From assembly GCA_024278755.1 (NCBI GenBank), contig JAJRSO010000027.1, forward strand, positions 58,987-122,986: a stretch of DNA of 64,000 bases, in the 5' to 3' direction. The stretch is from Calditrichota bacterium (GTDB lineage: Bacteria; Calditrichota; Calditrichia; Calditrichales; Calditrichaceae). The translations under genes were made by a program, and so were the position numbers. Position 1 is the stretch's first letter. Each line of letters starts with the position of its first letter. Under the pieces are notes generated by a model. It was given only the letters and a program-made list of their open reading frames with translations, was not told where the DNA came from and made no database searches. Below are positions 18,140 through 25,932 of this stretch, piece by piece.

Positions 18140-19214
18140 TGTAAATCTCCGGCAGGATTCCTACCCGGTTTATTTAGGGAACGGTATTTTAGATCAGTTT
18201 GCGCAAATCCTTGCCAAACATACTTCAGCCCGGCAGATTGTTGTTATTTCCGTTAAAGAGATATTCGAGCGGTACGGCGAGGCGCTGCTTTCCGGATTTG
18301 AAAACAACGAACAGGTACAGGTCTTGCTTATTCCCGACGGAGAAAAAGCAAAATCGTTACAGCAGGTAGAAGCGTTGTACACAAGATTGCTGGAAAAAAA
18401 GTTCGAACGCGGGATGGTGATTGCGGCCCTCGGCGGCGGCGTGGTGGGTGATTTAAGCGGATTCGTGGCGGCTACCTATTTGCGCGGGGTTGATTTTGTG
18501 CAGGTTCCAACCACACTGCTGGCGCAGGTCGATAGCAGCATCGGCGGTAAAACCGGGGTGAATCATCCGCTTGGGAAAAACTTAATCGGCGCATTTAAAC
18601 AGCCGATGTTTGTATTAGCCGATACCGAAACGCTGCAAAGCCTGCCCGATGCGGAAATGCGCTGCGGCCTGGGAGAGGTGATTAAATACGGTTTTATTTT
18701 GAACCGCGCTTTTTTTGAATATCTGAAGGAAAATACGGGGAAAGCCCTGCAAAAAGATCCGGAAACTTTGTTGCATCTCGTGGAAACATCGGCCCGTGAA
18801 AAAGCAAAAATAGTGGAGCAGGATGAAAAAGAAAACAACCTGCGCATGATTTTAAATTTTGGCCATACCTTCGGCCACGCCCTGGAAGCGGAATTTAACT
18901 ACGAAGGCTTAAAGCATGGCGAAGCGGTTATACTGGGAATGCAATGCGCGCTGCTTTACGCGCGGGAAGCCGGTCGTATGAAAACGGAAGAATTTGAACG
19001 GGGAATGGAAGTGTTACGACAGATTCCGGTTCCGCTGCAAAAAAACGCTTTAAATCCGGATGCTCTTTTGGAACATATGACCCGGGATAAAAAAGTACAC
19101 GATAAAAATATCCGTTTGATTATTGTGGAAGAAATAGGGACGTATAAAATTGATCAGACTGCCGGGGAAGAACAAATTAAAACGGTCTGGCAAAAATTTA
19201 TTGAAATGAATTAA
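18126..19214 (+). CDS. aroB: 3-Dehydroquinate synthase
   Basis: 362 residues. NAD-binding glycine-rich motif ALGGGVVGDLSGFVAATYLR, substrate motif QVPTTLLAQVDSSIGGKTGV, and zinc ligands in CGLGEVIKYG and FGHTFGHALE. It converts DAHP to 3-dehydroquinate, the second step of the shikimate pathway. It overlaps aroK; aroQ, for the next step, lies 1.2 kb downstream in the same direction. Confidence 0.95.
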   Translation: MKTINVNLRQDSYPVYLGNGILDQFAQILAKHTSARQIVVISVKEIFERYGEALLSGFENNEQVQVLLIPDGEKAKSLQQVEALYTRLLEKKFERGMVIAALGGGVVGDLSGFVAATYLRGVDFVQVPTTLLAQVDSSIGGKTGVNHPLGKNLIGAFKQPMFVLADTETLQSLPDAEMRCGLGEVIKYGFILNRAFFEYLKENTGKALQKDPETLLHLVETSAREKAKIVEQDEKENNLRMILNFGHTFGHALEAEFNYEGLKHGEAVILGMQCALLYAREAGRMKTEEFERGMEVLRQIPVPLQKNALNPDALLEHMTRDKKVHDKNIRLIIVEEIGTYKIDQTAGEEQIKTVWQKFIEMN

Positions 19215-19270
19215 TTCGATTCCAATCGAAAATGATCGTTGTAGAGTTAGAATGTATGTATTATTCCCGC

Positions 19271-19393
19271 GAAGGAGGATGTTGCCGTTTTTAAATAAAA
19301 CGCAGCGCTTGCAAAGAATCGCCGGCGAAAATAGAGACAAGGCTCTGTTTTATTGTTTCCCATTGCATTCATTGCAATACTCAGCGTGTTTGG
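19271..19393 (+). repeat. Diverged dispersed repeat C, copy 1
   Basis: GAAGGAGGATGTTGCCGTTT onward shares ordered blocks with 23481-23610: GCCGTTTTTA..TAAAACGCA, ACAAGG.TCTG, TTCTGTTTTATT (here CTCTGTTTTATT) and TTGC.TTC. Similarity is patchy, so the copies are old or the family is loose. Confidence 0.4.
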
Positions 19394-19469
19394 ATTTTTA
19401 TTATTGGGATTCAGAAATTATTTGATTTTTGTTTATTGGCTTTTCTGGTTTATTCAGGATAGGTTTTAT

Positions 19470-20240
19470 ATGCGCGTTACATTTTTAGGCTCCGGCACCT
19501 CCGGCGGTGTTCCGGTTATCAATTGCAGTTGCTCCGTATGCCGTTCTCTCAATCCAAAAAACAAGCGATTAAGGAGCTCCATTTTAATTGAAACAGGCGG
19601 GGTAACTATTTTAATCGACACTTCCCCTGATTTGCGTCAGCAGTTACTGCGCCGTCCCGTCGAACGGCTGGACGCGGTGTTGTATACCCATGCACACGCC
19701 GACCATATTTTTGGTCTGGATGAATTGCGCCGTTTTAATTACCTTCAGAAAGAACGCATTCCGGCTTATGCCAATCAATCAACAGCCCAAACGTTACGCT
19801 CGATTTTTCATTATGCCTTTCAGCCGGGCGCGTTAAAACCGGGAGTGCCCAACCTTTCGCTTAAAATTATTGACGGTGTGTTTGATATTGGCGGAGTCAA
19901 AATTATTCCGCTTCCGCTGCTACACGGCGATCAGGAAATTTTGGGCTTCCGGATCGGAAAATTCGCCTACTGTACCGATGTGAGTCGTATCCCGGAAGCG
20001 AGTTTTAAACTACTGCAAGGGCTGGATATTTTGGCGCTCGATGCGCTCAGGGAAAAGCCGCATCCTACGCATTTCTCCCTGGAACAGGCGCTGGAGCAGG
20101 CAGCGCGTATTAAGGCAAAGAAGACCTGGTTTACACATATCAGCCATATTCTGGATGAAGATAGGCACGGGCAAAACCTGCCGGATGGTTACGCTTTTGC
20201 TTATGATGGGCTGGAACTTGAAACAATGAATAATGAATAA
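19470..20240 (+). CDS. Metallo-beta-lactamase-fold hydrolase, PhnP-like
   Basis: 256 residues from ATG 19470, which has SD AGGATAGG and begins at the conserved MRVTFLGSGTSGGVP; an open frame further upstream runs through repeat DNA and is not used. Metal motif HAHADH (with IFGLDELR), a later His in PLLHGD, Asp in CTDVS and His in FTHISHILDED. An N-terminal Cys cluster (NCSCSVC) matches the structural zinc site of PhnP. PhnP-type enzymes open phosphoribosyl 1,2-cyclic phosphate, but no phn genes are nearby, so the substrate is open; other cyclic phosphodiesters are possible. Confidence 0.85.
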   Translation: MRVTFLGSGTSGGVPVINCSCSVCRSLNPKNKRLRSSILIETGGVTILIDTSPDLRQQLLRRPVERLDAVLYTHAHADHIFGLDELRRFNYLQKERIPAYANQSTAQTLRSIFHYAFQPGALKPGVPNLSLKIIDGVFDIGGVKIIPLPLLHGDQEILGFRIGKFAYCTDVSRIPEASFKLLQGLDILALDALREKPHPTHFSLEQALEQAARIKAKKTWFTHISHILDEDRHGQNLPDGYAFAYDGLELETMNNE

Positions 20241-20316
20241 TGTGTTTATCTTAGCGTTAAAATGCAGGTTTGAATAAGCTTTGTTCGACAATTGTGCAAC
20301 GTTTTACATAATTTTC

Positions 20317-20345
20317 TTGACAATTCCGCAATATTGTGCTAAAAA
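20317..20345 (+). promoter_or_regulatory. Putative sigma-70 promoter of aroQ
   Basis: TTGACA (20317-20322), 17-base spacer, TAAAAA (20340-20345); aroQ starts 52 bases further on with a GGAG ribosome-binding site. Confidence 0.45.
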
Positions 20346-20396
20346 GTTGAAATTATTAAACAGAATGGAATATCCTATTTTACCGGAGTATATAAA

Positions 20397-20834
20397 ATGA
20401 AAATACGTATTATTAACGGCCCAAATTTAAATTTATTAGGAACCCGAAAACCGGATGTATACGGCCATAAAAGTCTTGATGAAGTAAATGAATTTATCGA
20501 AGGGTATTTTAAACGGGTGGAACTGGATTTTTTTCAGAGTAACCACGAAGGCCTAATCATCGATAAAATTCAGCAGGCGGCACACGAAGCGGATGGGATC
20601 GTTATTAACCCGGGCGCATATACCCACTATTCTTATGCCATCCGCGACGCCATCGAAGCGGTGGATATTCCGGTTGCCGAAGTGCATATCAGCAATGTGC
20701 ACGGCCGGGTAGATTTCCGCAGTACATCGGTTATTTCGGAGGTTTGCAGCGGTACGGTTAGCGGATTTGGCATTTACGGATATGTACTGGCCGTGCAGGC
20801 GCTGGCCCATCAGTTAAAAAGAAAAGCCGAATGA
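20397..20834 (+). CDS. aroQ: 3-Dehydroquinate dehydratase, type II
   Basis: 145 residues, standard for the type II enzyme. Motifs: INGPNLNLLGTRKPDVYG with the catalytic Arg and Tyr, NPGAYTHYSYAIRDAI, EVHISN with the conserved His, and VCSGTVSGFGIYGY. It dehydrates 3-dehydroquinate to 3-dehydroshikimate as a cytosolic dodecamer. It overlaps the flippase start by four bases (ATGA). Confidence 0.96.
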   Translation: MKIRIINGPNLNLLGTRKPDVYGHKSLDEVNEFIEGYFKRVELDFFQSNHEGLIIDKIQQAAHEADGIVINPGAYTHYSYAIRDAIEAVDIPVAEVHISNVHGRVDFRSTSVISEVCSGTVSGFGIYGYVLAVQALAHQLKRKAE

Positions 20835-22282
20835 TTCAACAGATAAAAAATTTAGCCCGGCATTCGTCGGTTTATACGTTCAGTACCTTTATCCAGCGGG
20901 CGCTGGGTTTTGTGATGCTGCCCGTTTATACGGATATTGCCTATATTTCTAAAACCGCTTACAGCGATCTGACCCTCGTTTATACCTTTACCGCCTTTAT
21001 GACCATCCTTTATTTATATGGAATGGATGCGGCTTTGCTGCGCTATTTTTTTCTGGGTAAGGAGTCGCGCAGTACCGTGTACAAAAGCGGTTTTATCGGT
21101 GTGTTTGTGAACAGTCTGCTGATCTCCGGTCTCTTGTTCCTGTTTGCCGATTCGGCGGCGTATGTGCTCTTGGGAAACGCCGCCTACGCGTTGTTTATAA
21201 AACTGGCTGCCGTTATTATGTTTCTCGATGGGCTGGGGAATCTGCCGTATCTCATTCTGCGGGCCGAAGAGAAATCCGCTGCTTATTCACTGTTTCGCAT
21301 CGGCCGTTTTCTGCTGGAAGTGTTGCTGAATATTCTGTTTGTAGTCGTGTTGCGCTATGGGGTTATCGGGATTCTGTACGCCAATGTGATAGCCGCATTT
21401 GTAAACCTGCTGGCGCTGCTGCCTTATCAGCAAAAATATCTGCGCGCGGCGTTCAGTAAAGAGACCTTTTTAACGCTTATTAAATTCGGTCTGCCGATGA
21501 TTCCCAACGGTATCGCCTACCTGACGGTGGAGATGAGCGATAAATACCTGATGCGATTTCTGCTGGGAAAAGAGACGCTGGCGCTCTATTCGGCCAATTA
21601 TAAATTCGGCGCGATGCTTCTGTTGGTGGTCATCGCCTTTCGTACCGCATGGCAGCCCTTCTTTTTAAAAATTGCCAAAGAAGATGAAAATCCACGGCGC
21701 ATATACGCCCGGGTGCTGACCTATTTTACCCTGGGCGGCGCTTTTGTGGTAGTTGCCGGGAGTTATTTTATCGAATATCTGATCAAGTTTCCGCTGTCGC
21801 CAACGAAAACCCTGATGGGTTCGGCTTACTGGAGCGGAGTGACGATTATCCCGGTCATCCTTACGGCCTATCTTTTTTACGGCCTGTATGTCAATTTTAC
21901 GGTAGGCGTTTATATTAAAAAGAAGACCCGGCTGATGGTTGTGTTTACGGGGCTGGCGGCGCTGGTAAATGTGGGCAGTAATTTTTATTTAATGCCGCAT
22001 TTCGGTATTATGGGCGCCGCGGTGGCCACGTTGCTCAGTTACATCACGATGGCGGCGGCCATTCTGATTGCCAATCAAAGAATGTATCCGGTGCCCTATG
22101 AATTTGGCCGGATTGCCGCAATTCTGGGTTATTTGGCGGGAATGCTCTTTTTACTCTACTCTTTTGATTTAACCTTCTGGGTGCGCCTGCTGCTCATTCT
22201 GATTTCGCCGGTATTATTTTATTTCGGTGGATTTTTAAATAAAGAAGAGATCCGGTTTTTACGAATAATAATTAGAAAGTAG
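20831..22282 (+). CDS. Polysaccharide flippase (Wzx/MurJ-type, MOP superfamily)
   Basis: 483 residues with about 14 membrane segments. It starts with the family pattern ARHSSVYTFSTFIQRALGFVMLPVYT and has KFGLPMIPNGIAYLTVEMSDKYL in the middle, typical of lipid-linked oligosaccharide flippases. It should move undecaprenyl-linked glycan units across the inner membrane. It overlaps aroQ (ATGA) and is followed by lpxK, which fits an envelope-glycan role. The cargo is unknown. Confidence 0.85.
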   Translation: MIQQIKNLARHSSVYTFSTFIQRALGFVMLPVYTDIAYISKTAYSDLTLVYTFTAFMTILYLYGMDAALLRYFFLGKESRSTVYKSGFIGVFVNSLLISGLLFLFADSAAYVLLGNAAYALFIKLAAVIMFLDGLGNLPYLILRAEEKSAAYSLFRIGRFLLEVLLNILFVVVLRYGVIGILYANVIAAFVNLLALLPYQQKYLRAAFSKETFLTLIKFGLPMIPNGIAYLTVEMSDKYLMRFLLGKETLALYSANYKFGAMLLLVVIAFRTAWQPFFLKIAKEDENPRRIYARVLTYFTLGGAFVVVAGSYFIEYLIKFPLSPTKTLMGSAYWSGVTIIPVILTAYLFYGLYVNFTVGVYIKKKTRLMVVFTGLAALVNVGSNFYLMPHFGIMGAAVATLLSYITMAAAILIANQRMYPVPYEFGRIAAILGYLAGMLFLLYSFDLTFWVRLLLILISPVLFYFGGFLNKEEIRFLRIIIRK

Positions 22283-22364
22283 CCGTAGATTTACACGGAA
22301 AAACATGGATTATTTATTAAAAAACTATCCGTAAAAATCTGTGTAATCTGTGGTCTGTGGTTTT
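22281..22364 (+). repeat. Palindromic repeat between the flippase and lpxK
   Basis: AGCCGTAGATTTACACGGA on the left is an imperfect inverted match of TCCGTAAAAATCTGTGTAATCTGTGG on the right. It resembles the inner part of repeat A and forms most of the lpxK leader. Confidence 0.65.
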
Positions 22365-22368
22365 TACG

Positions 22369-23403
22369 ATGCAAAAACAAATAGTAAAAATAATACAAGG
22401 CTTCTTTATTCCATTTGGATTTCTGTACGGCTCCATTCTGCAAATCCGTAACTGGTTGTACGATTGGGGGATTGTAAAGAGTGAATCGTTTGATGTGCCG
22501 GTTATTTCTGTTGGGAATATCACCGCCGGCGGAACCGGTAAAACCCCGTTCACGATTTTTCTGGTACGGCATTTGTCGCAAACGTACAAACAAATTGCCA
22601 TCGTCAGCAGGGGGTACGGCCGTAAAAGCAAAGGGACGCAGCTGGTGGCTGCCAAAGGGCAAATCTATCTGAATGCGGAAAATGCCGGTGACGAACCGTA
22701 TCAGATGGCCCGTACCCTGCCCCATGCCATTGTTGTCGTTTCCGAAAAAAGGGCCGACGGTATGCGCCTGGCAGTGGAAAAATTTCAGGCAGATCTCATT
22801 GTTTTGGATGACGCCTTTCAACATCGTTCCGTTAAACGGGAGTTGGATATTTTGTTGGTAAATGCTAACGAACCCTGGAAAAATAATTTCCCGCTTCCTG
22901 CGGGAACCCTACGGGAGTTTAAATATAATTACAAAAGGGCGCAGGTAGTTGTTTTTACCAATGCGGACTCGGATACGGACTTGCCATTTACACCACAAGA
23001 ACGGCCTTTTTTTAAAAGCAATACGGAATTAATGGAAGTGGTTGATTTGGACAATAAAATAGCTGGATCGACTGCCGATTTTAAAACAAAAAAAGTACTG
23101 GCTTTTGCCGGAATTGCGCATCCGCAGAATTTTGAGAAGGCGCTAACAGAAGCAGGAATACGCGTACTGTGTTTTGAAGGTTTTAGTGACCATTACCGGT
23201 TTTTGGAGAAGGATTTGCAAAAACTGTTTATTGCGGCGCAAAAACACGAATGCGAGCTGCTTTTATGCACCGAAAAGGATTTAGGCAAAATTCAGAATCT
23301 GAAAATAGCGAAATTCCCGCTACCACTTCGGGCCGTGCGTCAAAATCTTTTATTTGATGATGAAGAGAAATTAATACAAACAATCAGTTCACAATTGACG
23401 TAA
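22369..23403 (+). CDS. lpxK: Tetraacyldisaccharide 4'-kinase
   Basis: 344 residues from ATG 22369; GTG 22357 lies inside the palindromic repeat and is less likely. An N-terminal membrane-associated helix is followed by Walker A in ISVGNITAGGTGKTPF, the SRGYGRKS motif and DDAFQHR with the catalytic Asp. It phosphorylates the lipid A disaccharide at the inner face of the inner membrane, so the cell makes lipopolysaccharide. No clear SD is seen. The leader consists of repeat DNA that could fold into a hairpin. Confidence 0.92.
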   Translation: MQKQIVKIIQGFFIPFGFLYGSILQIRNWLYDWGIVKSESFDVPVISVGNITAGGTGKTPFTIFLVRHLSQTYKQIAIVSRGYGRKSKGTQLVAAKGQIYLNAENAGDEPYQMARTLPHAIVVVSEKRADGMRLAVEKFQADLIVLDDAFQHRSVKRELDILLVNANEPWKNNFPLPAGTLREFKYNYKRAQVVVFTNADSDTDLPFTPQERPFFKSNTELMEVVDLDNKIAGSTADFKTKKVLAFAGIAHPQNFEKALTEAGIRVLCFEGFSDHYRFLEKDLQKLFIAAQKHECELLLCTEKDLGKIQNLKIAKFPLPLRAVRQNLLFDDEEKLIQTISSQLT

Positions 23404-23480
23404 TTTTTGGTAGTTCCCATTATATAAACATCAAGAAGGCGCGAAGGAAAGCAAAGCACTCGTATTGTCCTGTTTTTTAA

Positions 23481-23610
23481 GAGGCGTAGCCGTTTTTATC
23501 TAAAACGCAAAATTTACAGCGTTTCGTCAGGGGAAGCTAATAACAAGGTTCTGGTTAATGCTTGTTCTGTTTTATTTTTTCTTTACGCTCATTGCGTTCT
23601 CTGCGTTTAA
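23481..23610 (+). repeat. Diverged dispersed repeat C, copy 2
   Basis: GAGGCGTAGCCGTTTTTATC onward; shares ordered blocks with 19271-19393. Its right end, TTTACGCTCATTGCGTTCTC, resembles AACGCAGAGAACGCAAT-type intergenic repeats on the other strand. Confidence 0.4.
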
Positions 23611-23740
23611 TCCTTTATTCAGCGAACAATTCTTTTTAAAGAGGAAGACAAGCGCTATTCCAATATAAGTCGCCCCTAAACAAATACTCTCATTGTTTAC
23701 GAACACTCTGAAATATTTTAACAGATAAACGTATTCCATA

Positions 23741-23770
23741 TTGACAAGCGAAAAATAATCCCTTATATTC
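23741..23770 (+). promoter_or_regulatory. Strong sigma-70-like promoter for the tRNA genes
   Basis: TTGACA (23741-23746) and TATATT (23765-23770), spacer 18 bases. Transcription should begin about 10-15 bases before the tRNA. Confidence 0.7.
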
Positions 23771-23789
23771 AACGACTCAATTATGAATC

Positions 23790-23865
<76 letters not shown>

Positions 23866-23868
23866 TGA

Positions 23869-23894
23869 CAGGCTAGTTTACTAGCCTGTTTTTA
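23869..23894 (+). terminator. Rho-independent terminator-like hairpin between two tRNAs
   Basis: Perfect 9-bp stem ACAGGCTAG / CTAGCCTGT with a TTTA loop (23878-23881). The T-run is five if the last stem base is counted. It ends only four bases before the next tRNA. Confidence 0.75.
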
Positions 23895-23898
23895 ATTG

Positions 23899-23971
23899 GC
23901 GGCGTAGCTCAGCTGGTTAGAGCATCGGAATCATAATCCGAGTGTCCGGGGTTCGAATCCCTGCGCCGCTA
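23899..23971 (+). tRNA. tRNA-Met (CAU), probably elongator
   Basis: Acceptor GGCGGCG / CGCCGCT with fully paired ends, anticodon loop ATCATAA, T-arm GGGGTTCGAATCCCT; CCA not encoded. The D-arm and acceptor resemble elongator tRNA-Met. tRNA-Ile2 (lysidine-modified CAU) cannot be ruled out, the more so as tilS follows. Confidence 0.88.
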
Positions 23972-24003
23972 CACTTCTTCTTTCATTCTTTTCGAGGTAA
24001 CCA

Positions 24004-25350
24004 GTGCAGGAGCGGTTACACGCTTTTATCACAACTCATCAGCTTATTTTCCCCAATGATCGAGTATTTGCAGCTGTATCCGGCGGCGTTGATTCGATGG
24101 TTTTGCTGGATTTATTACAGCGGCTTTCCGGCGAATTCCCGTTCGAACTGCGTGTGCTGCATATTAATCACAGGGTCCGCGGCGCCGATAGTGATGCGGA
24201 TGAAGCGCTGGTGAACAAGCAGGCTAAAAAATTTAACTTGTCATTTGAATGTAAGCGGTTATCCGGACTCAACCGCGCCTCGTCAGAAGACGCCCTGCGT
24301 CAGGCCCGCTATGCTGCTTTTGAAGAAATTTTGCAGCACTATCCCGACGCAAAAATTGCCACCGCACACCATCTTGACGATCAGTTAGAAACGTTTTTTA
24401 TGCGTCTGGCCAAAGGCGCCGGCCTGAAAGGACTGAGCGGAATTCCGCTTAAACGGGATGCCTACATTCGTCCTCTGTTATCCTTCCGGCGCAGAGAAAT
24501 TGAAACATATGCGCGGCGGCAACAGATCGTCTTTCGGGAAGATCGTAGCAACGCCGATACTGCAAAGTTGCGCAACCATGTGCGGCATGCCCTTGTGCCG
24601 GCGCTAAAAGAGGTGTTTGGCGAGCCTTTTTATCATGGTTTTAGCAAAAGTTTAAACGAAATACAAAACCATCAAATAGTTTTTAAGCGGGAAAATGAAC
24701 AGCTTTTTAAAAAGATTGTGACGCTGAATGGTTCGGAAATCAGATTGGCCATTTCCGCATATTCCGAACTTCCGCCGCTTCGTAGGCGCGCTGTTTTCCA
24801 GTATTGTATTTCACGGACGAATCCATTAACTTTAATCGCTTCAAACGGTTTATGGAAGGCCTTTGACCGGTTTGTTTTTGGTGCGGCTGCCGGGGCGCGA
24901 TTTCAGGCAGGCAAAGCATTGTTTGTACGCAAAAACAGAGAAGACCTATTCTTTTACAAGGCCGAGCCGGAGATACTTTCCCCAGTGGAACTTTATCCCG
25001 GAGAATCGGTTAGCTGGGGAAAATACCGCATTTATTTGCGAAATGTGAAGAATGAAAAAGTTACCCTAAATAATGACTGCAACCAGGAATTTTTTTGCGC
25101 GGATCGGGTTCTATTCCCTCTGACTGTGCGTTCCTGGCTGGCGGGCGATTTCTTTTATCCTCTTGGTATGAAAGGGAAAAAGAAGATTAGCGACTTTTTT
25201 GTGGATCAAAAAACAGAAGGATATCAAAAAAAAAGTATTCCGCTTGTTTGTTCCGGCACGGATATCATCTGGGTTGGCGGGATGCGCCTGGATAATCGCT
25301 TTAAAATAAGTGAAACATGTAAAAAAATATACCAACTCACTCTAAAATAA
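24004..25350 (+). CDS. tilS: tRNA(Ile)-lysidine synthase
   Basis: 448 residues. Start GTG 24004 with GAGG six bases upstream. The PP-loop motif AVSGGVDSMVLLDLL is near residue 24, then LHINHRVRGADSD, ATAHHLDDQLETFFMRLAKGAG and RPLLSFRRREIE; the C-terminal domain with GKKKISDFFVDQK matches long-form TilS. It adds lysine to C34 of tRNA-Ile(CAU), so AUA is read as Ile rather than Met. Only 32 bases separate it from the tRNA-Met(CAU), with no terminator between, so the two may share a transcript. Confidence 0.93.
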   Translation: MQERLHAFITTHQLIFPNDRVFAAVSGGVDSMVLLDLLQRLSGEFPFELRVLHINHRVRGADSDADEALVNKQAKKFNLSFECKRLSGLNRASSEDALRQARYAAFEEILQHYPDAKIATAHHLDDQLETFFMRLAKGAGLKGLSGIPLKRDAYIRPLLSFRRREIETYARRQQIVFREDRSNADTAKLRNHVRHALVPALKEVFGEPFYHGFSKSLNEIQNHQIVFKRENEQLFKKIVTLNGSEIRLAISAYSELPPLRRRAVFQYCISRTNPLTLIASNGLWKAFDRFVFGAAAGARFQAGKALFVRKNREDLFFYKAEPEILSPVELYPGESVSWGKYRIYLRNVKNEKVTLNNDCNQEFFCADRVLFPLTVRSWLAGDFFYPLGMKGKKKISDFFVDQKTEGYQKKSIPLVCSGTDIIWVGGMRLDNRFKISETCKKIYQLTLK

Positions 25351-25367
25351 GATAAAGGCAGCCGAAT

Positions 25368-25916
25368 ATGAATTGTGGTTTTGACCAATCGGAAATTATC
25401 CCCGAAAATTATAAATTATTAATTTCAGAAGAAAAAATTCAAGAGCGTCTCGAAGAATTGGGCGCGGAAATAACAAACGATTTTGCAGGGAAGAACCCTA
25501 TTCTTATCGGCATATTAAACGGCGGTTTTATTTTTCTGGCCGACCTCATTCGTTTTATCAACACCGATATGGAAATGGATTTTCTGCGTATTTCCAGTTA
25601 TGGCAATGCCCGCGAGTCCAGCGGCCATATTAAAATATTGAAACCCCTGAGCGCGGATATTAAAGATCGGCCGGTTATTGTGGTGGAAGATATTGTGGAT
25701 TCGGGTCTGTCTTTAAAATTTTTAGAAAATATGCTTAGTGCTTTCGGCCCCAGCGAATTACGTTTTGCGTCGCTGCTTCATAAACCATCCAAAAATGTAA
25801 CCGATCTTAAAATTGACTATACCGGTTTTGAGATTGAAGATAAATTTGTGGTTGGTTACGGATTGGATGACGGGCAGATAAAACGAAACCTACGCTCTAT
25901 TTATTATATCGATTAA
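25368..25916 (+). CDS. hpt: Hypoxanthine phosphoribosyltransferase
   Basis: 182 residues. The PRPP-binding motif is VVVEDIVDSGLSL, preceded by ILIGILNGGFIFLADLIR (loop I) and SSYGNARESSG (flexible loop II); FVVGYGLD completes the site. It salvages hypoxanthine or guanine to IMP or GMP. It follows tilS by 17 bases and precedes ftsH, giving the tilS-hpt-ftsH order found in many bacteria. Confidence 0.93.
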   Translation: MNCGFDQSEIIPENYKLLISEEKIQERLEELGAEITNDFAGKNPILIGILNGGFIFLADLIRFINTDMEMDFLRISSYGNARESSGHIKILKPLSADIKDRPVIVVEDIVDSGLSLKFLENMLSAFGPSELRFASLLHKPSKNVTDLKIDYTGFEIEDKFVVGYGLDDGQIKRNLRSIYYID

Positions 25917-25932
25917 GAAAGGTTCTGCACTA

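Larger units (their letters stand above)
23404..23789. other. Gene-free spacer upstream of the tRNA genes
   Basis: 386 bases holding a diverged repeat (23481-23610) and, at the right end, a strong promoter at 23741-23770. A possible minus-strand reading frame here runs into the tRNA and is artefactual. Confidence 0.65.

Noticed and set aside
19353..19469. Upstream extension of the PhnP-like hydrolase (hydrophobic MFPIAFIAILSVFGFLLLG)
   Set aside because: It starts with TTG inside a repeat and has no SD; ATG 19470 has an SD and begins the conserved domain.
17582..20834. Complete shikimate operon
   Set aside because: Only aroK, aroB and aroQ are present; aroA, aroC, aroE and DAHP synthase are not in this window.
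22291..22824. 177-residue minus-strand frame opposite lpxK
   Set aside because: Antisense to a gene with complete LpxK motifs; it includes the palindromic repeat and has no family features.
23942..24214. Plus-strand reading frame beginning MSGVRIPAPL
   Set aside because: It starts inside the elongator tRNA-Met and then overlaps tilS in another frame; a known tRNA-derived artefact.
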